64,000 bases of DNA from Eukaryota sp. TZLM1-RC (Eukaryota; Metamonada: BaSk clade). Every line of letters starts with the position of its first letter. Within the stretch, counting starts at the first letter, position 1. The stretch lies in NCBI GenBank assembly GCA_040285825.1, contig JAUPSS010000005.1:372001-436000 (forward strand), written 5' to 3'. Both the position numbers and the translations under genes were made by a program. Positions 43,431-53,309 of the stretch are shown here, piece after piece. Under the pieces are notes generated by a model, which was not told the origin of the DNA, ran no database searches, and saw nothing but the letters and a program-made list of their open reading frames with translations.

Positions 43431-44109
43431 TTAATAATCAGAATAATATCCATCAACAGCATCATCACTATCACAATACTCAGAGTCTTCAGTTAAAAGT
43501 TCAGTTCCAAAAATAGTAACATCGGCAATAGAGCTAATCATATATAATCCAATTGATTCCAGAGCAATCATTGTTTTTCCAAATTTGGGTAGTGTGCGTG
43601 GAAGGCAAATATTAATAAAATCACAATCCAACTCAGAGGCAAAGTCCATAACTGTTGTTAGAACATCTAAATCATCAGGGTTAGAGTGGGGGACTACGTA
43701 AAATTCCATGTCGCGTGTGATGAAGCATTCAAAGGTTCCTTCAATTTTGTCGTTCTTGTTGGAGATGGAGAGAAGGATGAAGCGGAGAAGACCTTCTTGC
43801 AAATGGTCAGCAAATACTTGGGCTGCAAATTCTTCGTCGTAGTTTACCTTGTTTAAATGAGATTTAAATGGATGAGTTTTCACAGGTAGAAATCCCACAT
43901 CTTTGAATATGGGTAGCGGCACATTACAAGCAGTGCTACCCAGACGACTTAGAAGGGCTAGACACTATACGGACGGGTCCGCACAAGAATGTGCGTTTCC
44001 CAGAGGCGAGATTGGTACGTCGAAAAGCGGCGATGTTCCCGATTCCTTGTTCTAGGAAGCGTGCAGAAGACAAGCGTCTACTACTACTAGAGGGATCATC
44101 GTCCTCCAT
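43431..44109 (-). CDS. OAZ1: ornithine decarboxylase antizyme, expressed by +1 frameshift
   Basis: Two overlapping minus-strand frames. ORF1 starts at ATG 44109 (MEDDDPSSSSRR) and stops at TAG 43938-43936 after 57 codons. ORF2 lies in the +1 frame, opens just after a TAG 28 nt upstream of the ORF1 stop and ends at 43431. Skipping the T of the TAG after GGG gives SSG-STACN and a protein of 225 residues; mammalian antizyme 1 has about 227. ORF2 has the antizyme core: FYVVPHSNPDDLDVLTTVMD, FASELDCDFINICLPRT and ALESIGLYM, parallel to the human LLEFAEEQL...HVFICFHKN...FSFLGFEIV. Antizyme binds ornithine decarboxylase, sends it to the proteasome and blocks polyamine uptake; polyamines stimulate the frameshift. 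I found no GT-AG intron that would join the two frames. The C-terminus is acidic (DSEYCDSDDAVDGYYSDY). Confidence 0.78.
43936..43941 (-). promoter_or_regulatory. +1 ribosomal frameshift site GGG-UAG (antizyme)
   Basis: Sense strand TCT GGG TAG C. ORF1 ends at TAG and the +1 frame reads AGC ACT GCT onward. Most known antizyme sites use UGA (for example UCC UGA U); a UAG site is less usual. The assignment rests on the frame overlap and on the antizyme-like ORF2. Confidence 0.7.
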
Positions 44110-44386
44110 GGTAGATCGAGGGTTTGTAGAAGGCTCGGTGTAGGGCTGAGATCAGCAAAGAATGTATACATACTGAACGCTTATTTCCAAGCGTTGAAGG
44201 TGTTGTAGGTGTTGTAGAGAGTCCCAAATCCAGCGGAAAAGCCAAAAGAGGGGAAGAAACGTGAAAAAACAACTATACAATGGGTGAGTTGAGAAATTTC
44301 AAAACTGTTGACTTTGTTTGACCAACAATAATACCACCTAATTCAAATATTTACAGCCTAAAGCTAATGAGTTCAATTGTAAGTGA
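44110..44386. other. antizyme 5' leader and spacer
   Basis: Higher GC than the surroundings near 44110-44270, which would be the antizyme 5' leader. No separate gene is seen. Confidence 0.4.
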
Positions 44387-44638
44387 ATGACCACAAATGA
44401 TTCAAAATATACCCCTACTTTTTGCACTGTGTATCAATTTGAAACTAACTCAAAATCCAAAGTCAAATATACTGAACCCAACAATTATGACTTTTTCACG
44501 ATTTTAAAGGATTTTTGTCTGGAACAATATGAAAGCATTGTGCCAAGATCTGAATTGTGCCCTAGAATTGACTATTGGAAATACATAATTATATTGTTGT
44601 GTTTAAACCGAGGCAATCTATTAATAATGGAAAATTGA
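44387..44638 (+). CDS. short ORF truncated by a LINE-A 3' end
   Basis: 84 codons. The first about 72 (MTTNDSKYTPTFCTVYQFET ... LCPRIDYWKY) are not LINE sequence; the last codons read into the inverted LINE-A 3' end (aaaccgaggcaatc at about 44605). I do not recognise the protein. It could be the remnant of a gene cut by the LINE insertion, or chance. Confidence 0.25.
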   Translation: MTTNDSKYTPTFCTVYQFETNSKSKVKYTEPNNYDFFTILKDFCLEQYESIVPRSELCPRIDYWKYIIILLCLNRGNLLIMEN

Positions 44639-46265
44639 ATTCGAAAGCGCCATAAAAAGATATCAAATATTTTCATTGTTTTTTCTTGAACCATTTTTTG
44701 GAAGTCATTCAAAAAAGTTTCTGCTTCATCTGATAGACTTCCATTTATCGAAAATGGAAAAGTAATAAAGAGCAGTCACAGGATTAAGTTTTCTTCTGTG
44801 AACCAAAATTTCATTTGCAACATTACATGGGACAAAGTCAACAATAGCTTCAGAATTATCAATCCAATCACAGTATACATCACCTCTATCATCAGAACCA
44901 AAATTATTCAGAGAATGTGTTTCCTTCAGCAGGGGCTCTTTGATACACGATATTCTTGCAGTTTGTGCCATATTGAAAACAGTGTCTCTATCAGCATCAT
45001 GTAATGAAGAACGATAAGTTATCAATTTAGAGCAATTCAGAGCATGGCGCAAAATGAGTTGAGGTGAATTCGAACAAATACATTTTTCTTTTGATAATAA
45101 TTGATTAATGGGGATATTCTAATATAATTTCATTTTTGTTACAAATGCTTCATTAGTAGCACACAGTCCAAATCTTCGTGGGTCAATGGTTACAAAAAGT
45201 GAAAAATCTGATGACTGGTTTTCACAAACACCCTTTTAATAGCAATGAGTGATGATCTTGATTTAAAACAGCCGAGCTGCATATATCAATATAAAGATAT
45301 TTTTCATACATTCCAGTCAATCGTTTCTGTAATGTTCGAAGAGTGTACTTCAAATTTAAAACATTCTTTTCTGGAATATTGTCATTGAATGATTGGGGAA
45401 AGCATCGACTCCATTTTTCTACATCAATTTTTGAAATTTCTTCATTTAATGCAAAAACAGTGAAACTTTGCGTTGTCATCAATAAATCTTCCCAATCTGC
45501 AAATCTTTCGGAAAACTCAATGATTGCATTTCTGCATCCACCAACAAAAGCACACGAGGTAAGAATAGAAGCCTTCGTCCACCATAAACCGCCATAATGT
45601 GGACTAAGGTAAGCATGACCTGGAATTTGAAACATTTTACATCCCAGTAATTGAGACAGAACTTCTACACGTAACTCATTAAACTTCTGAACTAAAGGTC
45701 TAGTGACGAGAGGATTTGTAGATCGAAATATATGATTAAAATTGGAACTAAAACAAAGTCTTATAATTGTAAATTTGATGTGTCTATTTATATCTAAAGT
45801 CATCATTCGGTCAATTTTGTAAGAAATTGAGTTCTTTTCAAACAATTTTTCGGTAATTTCATCATTATTTCCTAAAAACGAACCCAAATGACGAATAGCA
45901 TCAATTGAATATAATTTGGCTTGAATTTCAATACCATCAACTATTGTGGGAACTGGAGAATTCGATAACAAAACACATTTAAGTAAATTAAGTCGGAGAC
46001 CAATTTTGGTAAATAATTCTTTAAAACATACAGTTGCTTGTTTCACAATATTTAAATCACCAATAAGCACAACATCATCCATATATGCTATCATTTTTAG
46101 TGAAGGAAACATCTCTTGAATTTGCAGTAAAATAGGATGAACGGCCAAACAAAACACAAGAGGTCCTAACGGATCTCCTTGCTTTACACCACTTGATGAA
46201 CTCAAAATGTTATTACCAAAATGTAAATTAGAATATGTGCAATATGTTGATTGAAAATAGCGTTC
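44600..46265 (-). mobile_element. LINE-A copy 3 with reverse transcriptase catalytic motif
   Basis: The longest LINE-A copy. The minus strand begins in the RT palm (SSSSGVKQGDPLGPLVFCLA, motif B) and has the catalytic box AYMDDVVLIGDL, the thumb, and then the C-terminal knuckle and nuclease region. Frames: 46205-45222 and 45052-44726, with breaks near 45230 and 45120. Motif A and the RT fingers are missing (5'-truncated). It sits head-to-tail next to the 3' end of LINE-E. Confidence 0.86.
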
Positions 46266-46319
46266 AAATTTTTTTTGTGAAAATGTATTTATTTTTAAAA
46301 CTAGAATAATTATTGAGAT

Positions 46320-47374
46320 AAAAAACCCATCTAGAATTCAATATCCTCCAAACAAGCGTCACTGTTACTGAACCTACTCACAGCATTACGTTCATATTCT
46401 ACACCAATAGCTAAAAGTGCCTTTGAAATCATTGTTGGAATAGACTTGAAAATGCAAAAAACAATTCTATTTAACCAGAAAGTGGAGTTCATTGTTTTAC
46501 CAGACCTATTCAGTAACACTTTTTTGAAATTTTCAAAAAAGTGCAACCCTGAAGGTCCAATATTGCCAAAAAGAGTAATTGCAAACGGCACAAACTGATA
46601 TTTCACATGTTCCACTCTACCTAACTGTGCCAAAGGTTCTTCATATTTTTTTATCTTCTTTTTTTCGGCGTTAGATAACGGCGAGTCAGCGGAATACACT
46701 AAACGAGCAGCAGAATTTTTGCAAACATCCACTGAGACAACGTCTACAACATTGAGAACACCATCGATCCCTGGAGCTACTAAATCTGCCCTTCATTTAC
46801 CAAAGGAATCATCAGTTTGATCTGAAGACAGCTTACGTACTAGTGGCTCAATAAATGCCTCTATATTGAAACTTTTGCACATGGCATATAATTGATCACG
46901 AACTGAGTCATGAACAAGTGAGCGATAAGTTATAAAATTCTTACAGTTTAAAATATGGGAAAGCGTAACAACACTCTTGCAGCGACATATTAAAACATTT
47001 GGTAATGAACAAGGCCATAGAAAACATCTCATTCTCATTGCAGTGGTCCATTGGTGATCATTAAGCAGAAGGCCATAAATGTTGGGAATTTGGGAGATTA
47101 GGCAACTTGAGCAACTGTCTTCAAGATCAATCAAAAAGTTTGCAAAAACGGGATTTTTTCCTTAGCCAAGCTAAGACGTACAATATAATCCAAGTTTTCT
47201 AAAACTTTCAAGATTTTTTTCTGCAATTTTGCAAAAGTCAGTGGTAAGGAGAGCAAGCTTCTTGAAGGAAGTTCCACAATATCAGAGGGGAAACATTTAG
47301 CCCAAATATTGGGTGAAAGAGTTTCAATTTCCTGTTGCAATGAAATAAGATATGAGCTGCCACAATTTTCAATG
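46320..47374 (-). mobile_element. LINE-E, 3' part (knuckle and endonuclease)
   Basis: Continuation of LINE-E beyond the gypsy-2 insertion. Frames 47391-47131 (its part below 47375), 47134-46793 and 46732-46331 contain CRCKSVVTLSHILNC (C-x-C-x7-H-x3-C), YRSLVHDSVRD, IEPLVRK, RADLVAP after an in-frame TGA, LNVVDVVSVDV, KIKKYEEP and the last domain, ending DACLEDIEF. One frame break at about 47150 is a lost A in a run. Short A/T-rich 3' tail to about 46275. Confidence 0.86.
47371..47374. repeat. gypsy-2 target duplication AATG, left
   Basis: AATG here and at 53310-53313. Removing the element and one copy restores the LINE-E frame. Confidence 0.88.
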
Positions 47375-47507
47375 TGTTGTACTGTGGACAATTAGTCTAG
47401 TACATTTATATTTATATAACATAGTTCACTAGTGATGGCCTTTATAAGGGCCGGTGAAATTCTAATAAATTATTCCTTATTCTTGTTATCATATGGATAG
47501 AGCATCA
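47375..47507 (+). repeat. gypsy-2 5' LTR
   Basis: 133 bp, identical to 53177-53309. The gag ATG (47493) lies 15 nt inside its 3' end. Confidence 0.93.
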
Positions 47508-49997
47508 TTAATTAATGGCTTGAATAGCCACAATGATAACCCTCCTTCCTCTCTGAGGAAGAGTAATGTCCCTTCTTTGAAGGAGAACAGTCCACCGCCC
47601 TCGGTCAGTAATCCTCCACTTGCGGAGAGTAGTCCTTCCTTCGGGAAGAGTAATCCTCCAAAGGAGAGTGAACTTCGCACTGAGGAGAGCCCCACCTCCC
47701 AGAAAAGAAGTCACCTCCCTTATACGGAGAGAGGTAACCACGTTGTTGATGTGTCAGAACTATACACATACCCCGACAACTCCTCGGAGCTCCTTCCTTG
47801 TAGGAAGAGTTTTCTCACTCCGAGCGAGCAACGGAGATTCAAAGCGTTTGTTGTAAGTACCAAATCTGACGCTTGTACAGAAGGTGAAGGAGGTGAAGGC
47901 GAGCAACAGTCTACGACTGGCTCCTCACGTAAAACTCCCTCCTCACCTACTTCTGACATCAGCTCAAGTGAGGAACCTCAAAGTGATTCCAGAGGATCTC
48001 TTAATCAGAACTACAGCAGGAGAGGGGATGAGAGCGATGATGAACCACCCCATACACCCAATCCTCCTAATCCAACTCCTAGTTTCCCATCTACGGAAAG
48101 GACTTCTCAGGGTCTTTACCGCAGGAAATTAGCAATGGCAGTTGAGGCTGTAACTAGAGATTTCTTATTGGACCTCATCGCCAATCCTCCCGAAGATATA
48201 CTGGATTGGAGTGATGACGAATTATTAAAAATGGCTGAGAATGAGTCAGAGCGTCTTGCGGGAGACGTAGACCCAGCCGAATGTGAGAAGGTGCGACGTG
48301 ACTATTTAGCGAAACGTTGGCCCTTCCTCTTTGGGGAAGCCCACGGCAAAACACTTGACGACGTCGTCTACGAGAGTTATGATCAAAGTCCAAATCTTTT
48401 AAAGAGATTGGATGATCTTACCGATTCGGCAGTCTCGTGTGGAATGAGTGCAGTCGAGGATTGCTATTTTAGCGCACCTCGATCAAAGTATCAAGCTGCT
48501 ACTCCCAGGCCTGCCAAATGGCATAGGGATGCAATTGATGACCACAAAATATATTTCAGTGGAAATCAAGAAGCTTACGACAGACTATTTTGGATAGCTA
48601 AAATGTATCCTCATAATCAACAAGGTAGAAACCTTAGAGGCGTCGTAAGGCATTTCCTAGTGGAGAATGTACACCCAAAAGATTCCATTGCGGACATTCT
48701 TATTATGCTTGGGGGCAGATTCGATGAATCTCGAGGTGACACCCTTCAATTTCATACCAAAGAGTCCTATATTAGAGAAATAGGCACGAGGGTAATTGAA
48801 TTGAAAGAGCAACGTGTTGGCCCCAACAAGTTAAAACTAGTATACCCTGATGCATGGATGGCTAAACTTAAGGCATGGGTTGATAGCTGGCCCGACCAAA
48901 ATGTTTTTGAGAATGTCTTAATAAAGAGCAGTTGCCTTCCATATGATCATAAACTAGCAGGGGTCCCTAGAGGATCTAAAGATGCACCAGATTGGGTGGA
49001 TTTAAGACCACCAGCCCAGACTGTACCTGTGCAGGAGGAACCTCCTAAGACAAGATTTATCATAAGGTTGGGCGAAACATTGCCTTCAGAAGAGAGGAAT
49101 ATGAACCTATATAGTACACCTTCTGTAGGGCCTCTGGCATCTAGGAGAGCTTCTTGTGAAGCAACTCCTACACAAGCATCTGTTATAAAATCATCTATAC
49201 CCACGCAACCCCTAGGAACGAATGCTCCTAGAGATTCTCTCGTCGACACCCTCGGTCTTTATAGAACTCCTGTAACAGACGAGGAGAAATTGAGGAAAAG
49301 AATAGACGACAAACTGAGATGCCTAGTTAAGTTAAATGAAGCGTTTGACGCCAAGAAGATCTTCGACTTCGTTCTTAACTTTGGCAATTGGGCTAAAACA
49401 GTTAGGGATCGCGATGGACCCACCAGAGCATTTACGCCGATCACCAAATACGGTCAACCTGTTCATCAGTACGACTTCGTTAGATCTATGTTCTTCGAAG
49501 TGGACCCTTTGTATTTGAGATTTATGATTGAGGGTAAGGTCATCGCAGAATGGCAGAGTTTTTATGGAGGCCGAACAAACGTGTTAGGCAACAACCCATC
49601 TGACGCCGAAATCTGGGAATATTTGCTACTCAGCACCCAGTACAAATACCCTACCGATGTTGAGAAGGCTTTAAGGTCTGTAAGACCACCTGAGATCAGT
49701 CGCAAAATGTCTGCTGAATCTTCATGGACAGCCTTCATAGAGCAGATCATATATATAATTCGACGCTCTACAATTATGCCCGGAACGGATGGTAATCCGT
49801 CTGTCGTCTACCCAGCAAAGAGATTTCTCGAAACTATTAACGACAAAACAAACAATCAATTGATGGACACATATATCATTTGGATTGGTAAGTTTGATTC
49901 GAGTAACGAGAAACTGGGCGATGCGATTTACGATTTAGGTAACGCATTTGTTAACAAGGTCAATAGCCTTGAATCCTCGATCAAAGACATGAGTTAG
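47493..49997 (+). CDS. gypsy-2 gag polyprotein
   Basis: An intact 834-codon frame that starts inside the 5' LTR (MDRASLING). The N-terminal 200 residues are Ser/Pro-rich and low complexity. The capsid-like part, around residues 640-740 (QPVHQYDFVRSMFFEVDP ... WEYLLLSTQYKYPTDVEKAL), aligns with gypsy-1 gag. There is no CCHC zinc knuckle and no DSG/DTG retropepsin. The frame ends KDMS-TAG, and pol follows in the -1 frame, overlapping by a few codons. It looks like a functional structural protein that may depend on a partner for nucleocapsid and protease. Confidence 0.85.
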   Translation: MDRASLINGLNSHNDNPPSSLRKSNVPSLKENSPPPSVSNPPLAESSPSFGKSNPPKESELRTEESPTSQKRSHLPYTERGNHVVDVSELYTYPDNSSELLPCRKSFLTPSEQRRFKAFVVSTKSDACTEGEGGEGEQQSTTGSSRKTPSSPTSDISSSEEPQSDSRGSLNQNYSRRGDESDDEPPHTPNPPNPTPSFPSTERTSQGLYRRKLAMAVEAVTRDFLLDLIANPPEDILDWSDDELLKMAENESERLAGDVDPAECEKVRRDYLAKRWPFLFGEAHGKTLDDVVYESYDQSPNLLKRLDDLTDSAVSCGMSAVEDCYFSAPRSKYQAATPRPAKWHRDAIDDHKIYFSGNQEAYDRLFWIAKMYPHNQQGRNLRGVVRHFLVENVHPKDSIADILIMLGGRFDESRGDTLQFHTKESYIREIGTRVIELKEQRVGPNKLKLVYPDAWMAKLKAWVDSWPDQNVFENVLIKSSCLPYDHKLAGVPRGSKDAPDWVDLRPPAQTVPVQEEPPKTRFIIRLGETLPSEERNMNLYSTPSVGPLASRRASCEATPTQASVIKSSIPTQPLGTNAPRDSLVDTLGLYRTPVTDEEKLRKRIDDKLRCLVKLNEAFDAKKIFDFVLNFGNWAKTVRDRDGPTRAFTPITKYGQPVHQYDFVRSMFFEVDPLYLRFMIEGKVIAEWQSFYGGRTNVLGNNPSDAEIWEYLLLSTQYKYPTDVEKALRSVRPPEISRKMSAESSWTAFIEQIIYIIRRSTIMPGTDGNPSVVYPAKRFLETINDKTNNQLMDTYIIWIGKFDSSNEKLGDAIYDLGNAFVNKVNSLESSIKDMS

Positions 49998-49999
49998 AT

Positions 50000-52900
50000 G
50001 AGTTGGGCTGTAGAATATGCCTGGATGACATTAGGGACGAGGAACGCCTAGTCGTGCTACTCGAAAAATATAGAAATGTATTTAGTGGGCTACCTCACCC
50101 GGATGGAATTGATTGTCAGCCGATGACCATTCCATTTTATGACGAAAGTAAGGTCGTCAAAAGGAAACCTCGAAGATTAAACCCAGAAAAACAACGGGTA
50201 GCCGAGGAAATTTTTAACGAATTGATCCGTAATGGATTTGCTGTGCCCGCAAAGTCTCAATTCAGTAGTCCCATCTGTCTTGTGATTTACCCTGATCACA
50301 GGAAACCACGATTAACTGGCGATTTTAGTGGTATTGGTGGAGTAAATGATTTAACTAAACCTGTAGAGGCAAATTTGCCCAGGATTAGCGACATTTTAGA
50401 GTTTCTAAGTAAAGCTAATTATATAGCAACTCTAGATTTACCTAAGGCATTTTGGCAGCTCAAAATTGCAGAAGAGGATATTGATAAAACTACCGTATCA
50501 ATTCCCGGGATGTCGATCAGTTTTAAAAGGGCTTGTTTTGGTTTGAAGAACGTTCCTGCAGTCTTCCAAAAACATGATGATGGAAATATTTGATTCTGAG
50601 GGCGTATTTATTTATATCGATGATATAATAATAGTAGCTTCGACCCTGGATGAATTTCTATCTAGAGTAGGTACGGTCCTAGAACGCGCCAAACGTTTTA
50701 GAGTTAACCTTGGCCTACCCAAGTGTAGCTTTACCACTTGCAAACATGAAATAAAAATTCTAGGTAGTATTTTTATAAACAAAACCCGTTATATAGATGA
50801 GTCTAGGATTGAGGGACTGATCAACCTACCCAAACCCAGGACATTACCTGAAGTTAGGAGTTTTATAGGTTCGATTAATTATATACGTGACTGGTTGCCA
50901 AACTTGTCTGATTTGATAGAACCAATCAACAAATTAACCAGAAACAAACCGTCAAAGATCAAGTGGACTTCTGATCATGACGAGGCTTTTGGTAAGATTA
51001 TAAATCTTATCAAAGCAAATATCCCTCTTGAATTGCCCTCAGAAGACAAGCATATTTTAATAAGTGCTGATGCGTCTGATGTGGCTGTAGGTGGAGTAAT
51101 ATGGCAAGAAGCTAACCCACCTAAAGATCCTACGACACCGCTAATTAAGAGAAAGGTTGTACCTATTGCCTTCTTTAGCAGATTATTATCAACTTCACAA
51201 AAAGAATTGGTCTGTACTTCAGAAAGAGTTGTATGCAATTTTACTAATTCTCACTGACAGTAGTTTAGAAAATTATTTAATTTCGAGGAAATTAACTATT
51301 TTCACTGATCATAGAAATTTAGCATACCTTATATCAGCTCCTGAAAAGAACAGAATTGTGAAGAGGTGGCTACCAATATTGTCAGAATTCAATTTTGATG
51401 TAGTCCACACGGCAGGCGAGGAGAATTATTGGGCAGACATGTTGTCTAGATTGGTTGATACCAAACCCAAAACCCCTCGAGTCCAACAAGTGAGAAACTT
51501 GGCATCTCACAGAGTTGAAGAACAATTACCCTATTTAAATTTATTAACTAGAGTTAATTTGTTAAGGGATGATATTACTCAACCGTCCACAATTGAGCTA
51601 CCCACGATCAATAGCTTATCTGCACTGAAAGAAGCAGTTGAGGATACTAAATTTGATTTATTTGACACTTGGATCTCAAAGATTAGGCAAGAACAACTTA
51701 TAGATGTTGATTCAAATCCTGATTATTATAAAGATTACAATTATAATTCAGATATTCAATTGTATACCAACAATCGTGGGAAGATTGTTATCCCAGATAG
51801 TTTAAAGAAGCAGACTTTAACTATCATTCATGGACATGCAAATGTTGGCCATCCTAGTGTGACGACTAGCGTAAAGAAATTACTCAATAGTGATTACTTT
51901 TGGCCCGACATGCGCAAAGACATGATTAATCATATTAAGAGATGCCCAGCATGTCAAAAAGACGGCACATGTGCCTAAAAAAAGTCATTGAATCATCTGG
52001 CTCTCTTTGGGCTGATCGACCTTTTGCACGATTAAACGCAGATACTATTGGACCATTACAACAAGATGATAATGGATTCAAATATTTAATAGTTTTCGTA
52101 GATTCGTTCACTAGGTATACGATCATTTGCCCTGTAAAGGAATTGAATGCAGTGGAGGCAACCAATCACCTCCTATGGAGTGTAGTATCAATTTTTGGTA
52201 TCCCACTGTTGATTCATAGTGACAATGGTATTGAATTTGCAAATACCATATTCAAAGGGTTATGCGATTTATTAAACATTGAAGTAAGTCGTTCACTAAC
52301 TAGCTTTTCACAAAGCAATGGTTTAGTAGAAAGACGACACAGAGACATCTTACAAAAGTCTAAGAAAGATTTTTGGTGGACTCTGGCGATTATAGCAATT
52401 GGAGTGAATATATCCCAATTGTACAACTTCAAATCAATTCAACTATTAGTAGAGTTACTGGTCATTCGCCCTACAATTTAATGTTTGGTAGCGACCACAG
52501 CCCTAGAGCTGATCCTAGTAATATGTTTGAATTAATAAAATCAGCTAATGTTAATATTCCCTTTGTTAAAGATCTTGAAGCAAAACTTGAAAGGATTTCA
52601 AAGAAGAGAGAAGAGGCAGAGCTCAGGCAAGCTCAACAACTGCCTGAAGTTAACAAACATAGGAACCCTTTTAATAAAGGTGACTTAGTTTTGCGATTAA
52701 AGACTAATGGTAAACTCCATGGTTGCTTCGCTGGCCCTTTTCTCGTTGAAGACGTTAAATCCAATAAAAGTTTATTACTCAAGAATCTTGTCACTGGTTC
52801 GATGTCTACGGCAAGTATAAATCATTGTAAACTATACCTTTCAGACTTCCCTAAAGAAGATCTTGATTGGCATAAGAATATTGCTGCTGGCGATATGGAA

Positions 52901-53176
52901 GAATCTGTAATCGTTAAAATTATAGATCACTTTGATTACGTAGATTCGAACAATAATAAAGTTCCTTATTGTACCGCAGTTTGGTATGGCGGCGAGACTT
53001 CGTCTGTCCCAGTTGCTGACGTCAAAAGCACTGAGGCATATCAAACATATTTGCGCTCTATTAGTCCTCACACTACCAGGAAACGGAAGGTATCTTCTAA
53101 TTCCAAATCTAAGACTAATTCCCCTGCAGTCAGTACTCGTAGCTCTCGTTCGAGATCTAAGAGAGGGAAAAGGTAG
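50000..53176 (+). pseudogene. gypsy-2 pol (RT, RNase H, integrase, chromodomain-like)
   Basis: Pieces in different frames: 50003-50593 (RT fingers, ATLDLPKAFWQLKI), 50574-51257 (FIYIDDIIIVAS, connection, RNase H start ILISADASDVAVGGVIWQE), 51157-51978 (RNase H end LTIFTDHRN and ENYWADMLSR, integrase zinc region IIHGHANVGHP ... CPACQK), 51942-52481 (integrase core FVDSFTRYTIICP, HSDNGIEFAN, QSNGLVERRHRD) and 52373-53176 (GPFLVED turn and chromodomain-like VIVKIIDHFDYV ... TAVWYGGETSSVPV). Each break is explained by one or two one-base changes in A or T runs (about 50570, 51200, 51957, 52356 and 52372). Catalytic residues are conserved throughout. Confidence 0.86.
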
Positions 53177-53309
53177 TGTTGTACTGTGGACAATTAGTCT
53201 AGTACATTTATATTTATATAACATAGTTCACTAGTGATGGCCTTTATAAGGGCCGGTGAAATTCTAATAAATTATTCCTTATTCTTGTTATCATATGGAT
53301 AGAGCATCA
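53177..53309 (+). repeat. gypsy-2 3' LTR
   Basis: 133 bp, identical to 47375-47507; follows directly after the pol stop codon; AATG target copy at 53310-53313. Confidence 0.93.

Larger units (their letters stand above)
47375..53309 (+). mobile_element. gypsy-2: Ty3/gypsy element lacking nucleocapsid and protease, inserted in LINE-E
   Basis: A 5935-bp plus-strand element with identical 133-bp TG...CA LTRs and a 4-bp AATG duplication. It has gag (47493-49997) and pol (about 50000-53176) with RT, RNase H, integrase and a chromodomain-like tail, but no zinc knuckle and no retropepsin. The purine tract AGAGAGGGAAAAGG and the pol stop TAG lie directly before the 3' LTR. It is a relative of gypsy-1 but not a copy of it. 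Confidence 0.92.

Noticed and set aside
43900-44000. A short intron as the link between the two antizyme frames
   Set aside because: The GT-AG pairs I tried with a plausible donor (for example GTATAG...GGTAG, 35 nt) put translation in the wrong frame; one pair with the right phase would be only 15 nt. Frameshifting explains the overlap better.
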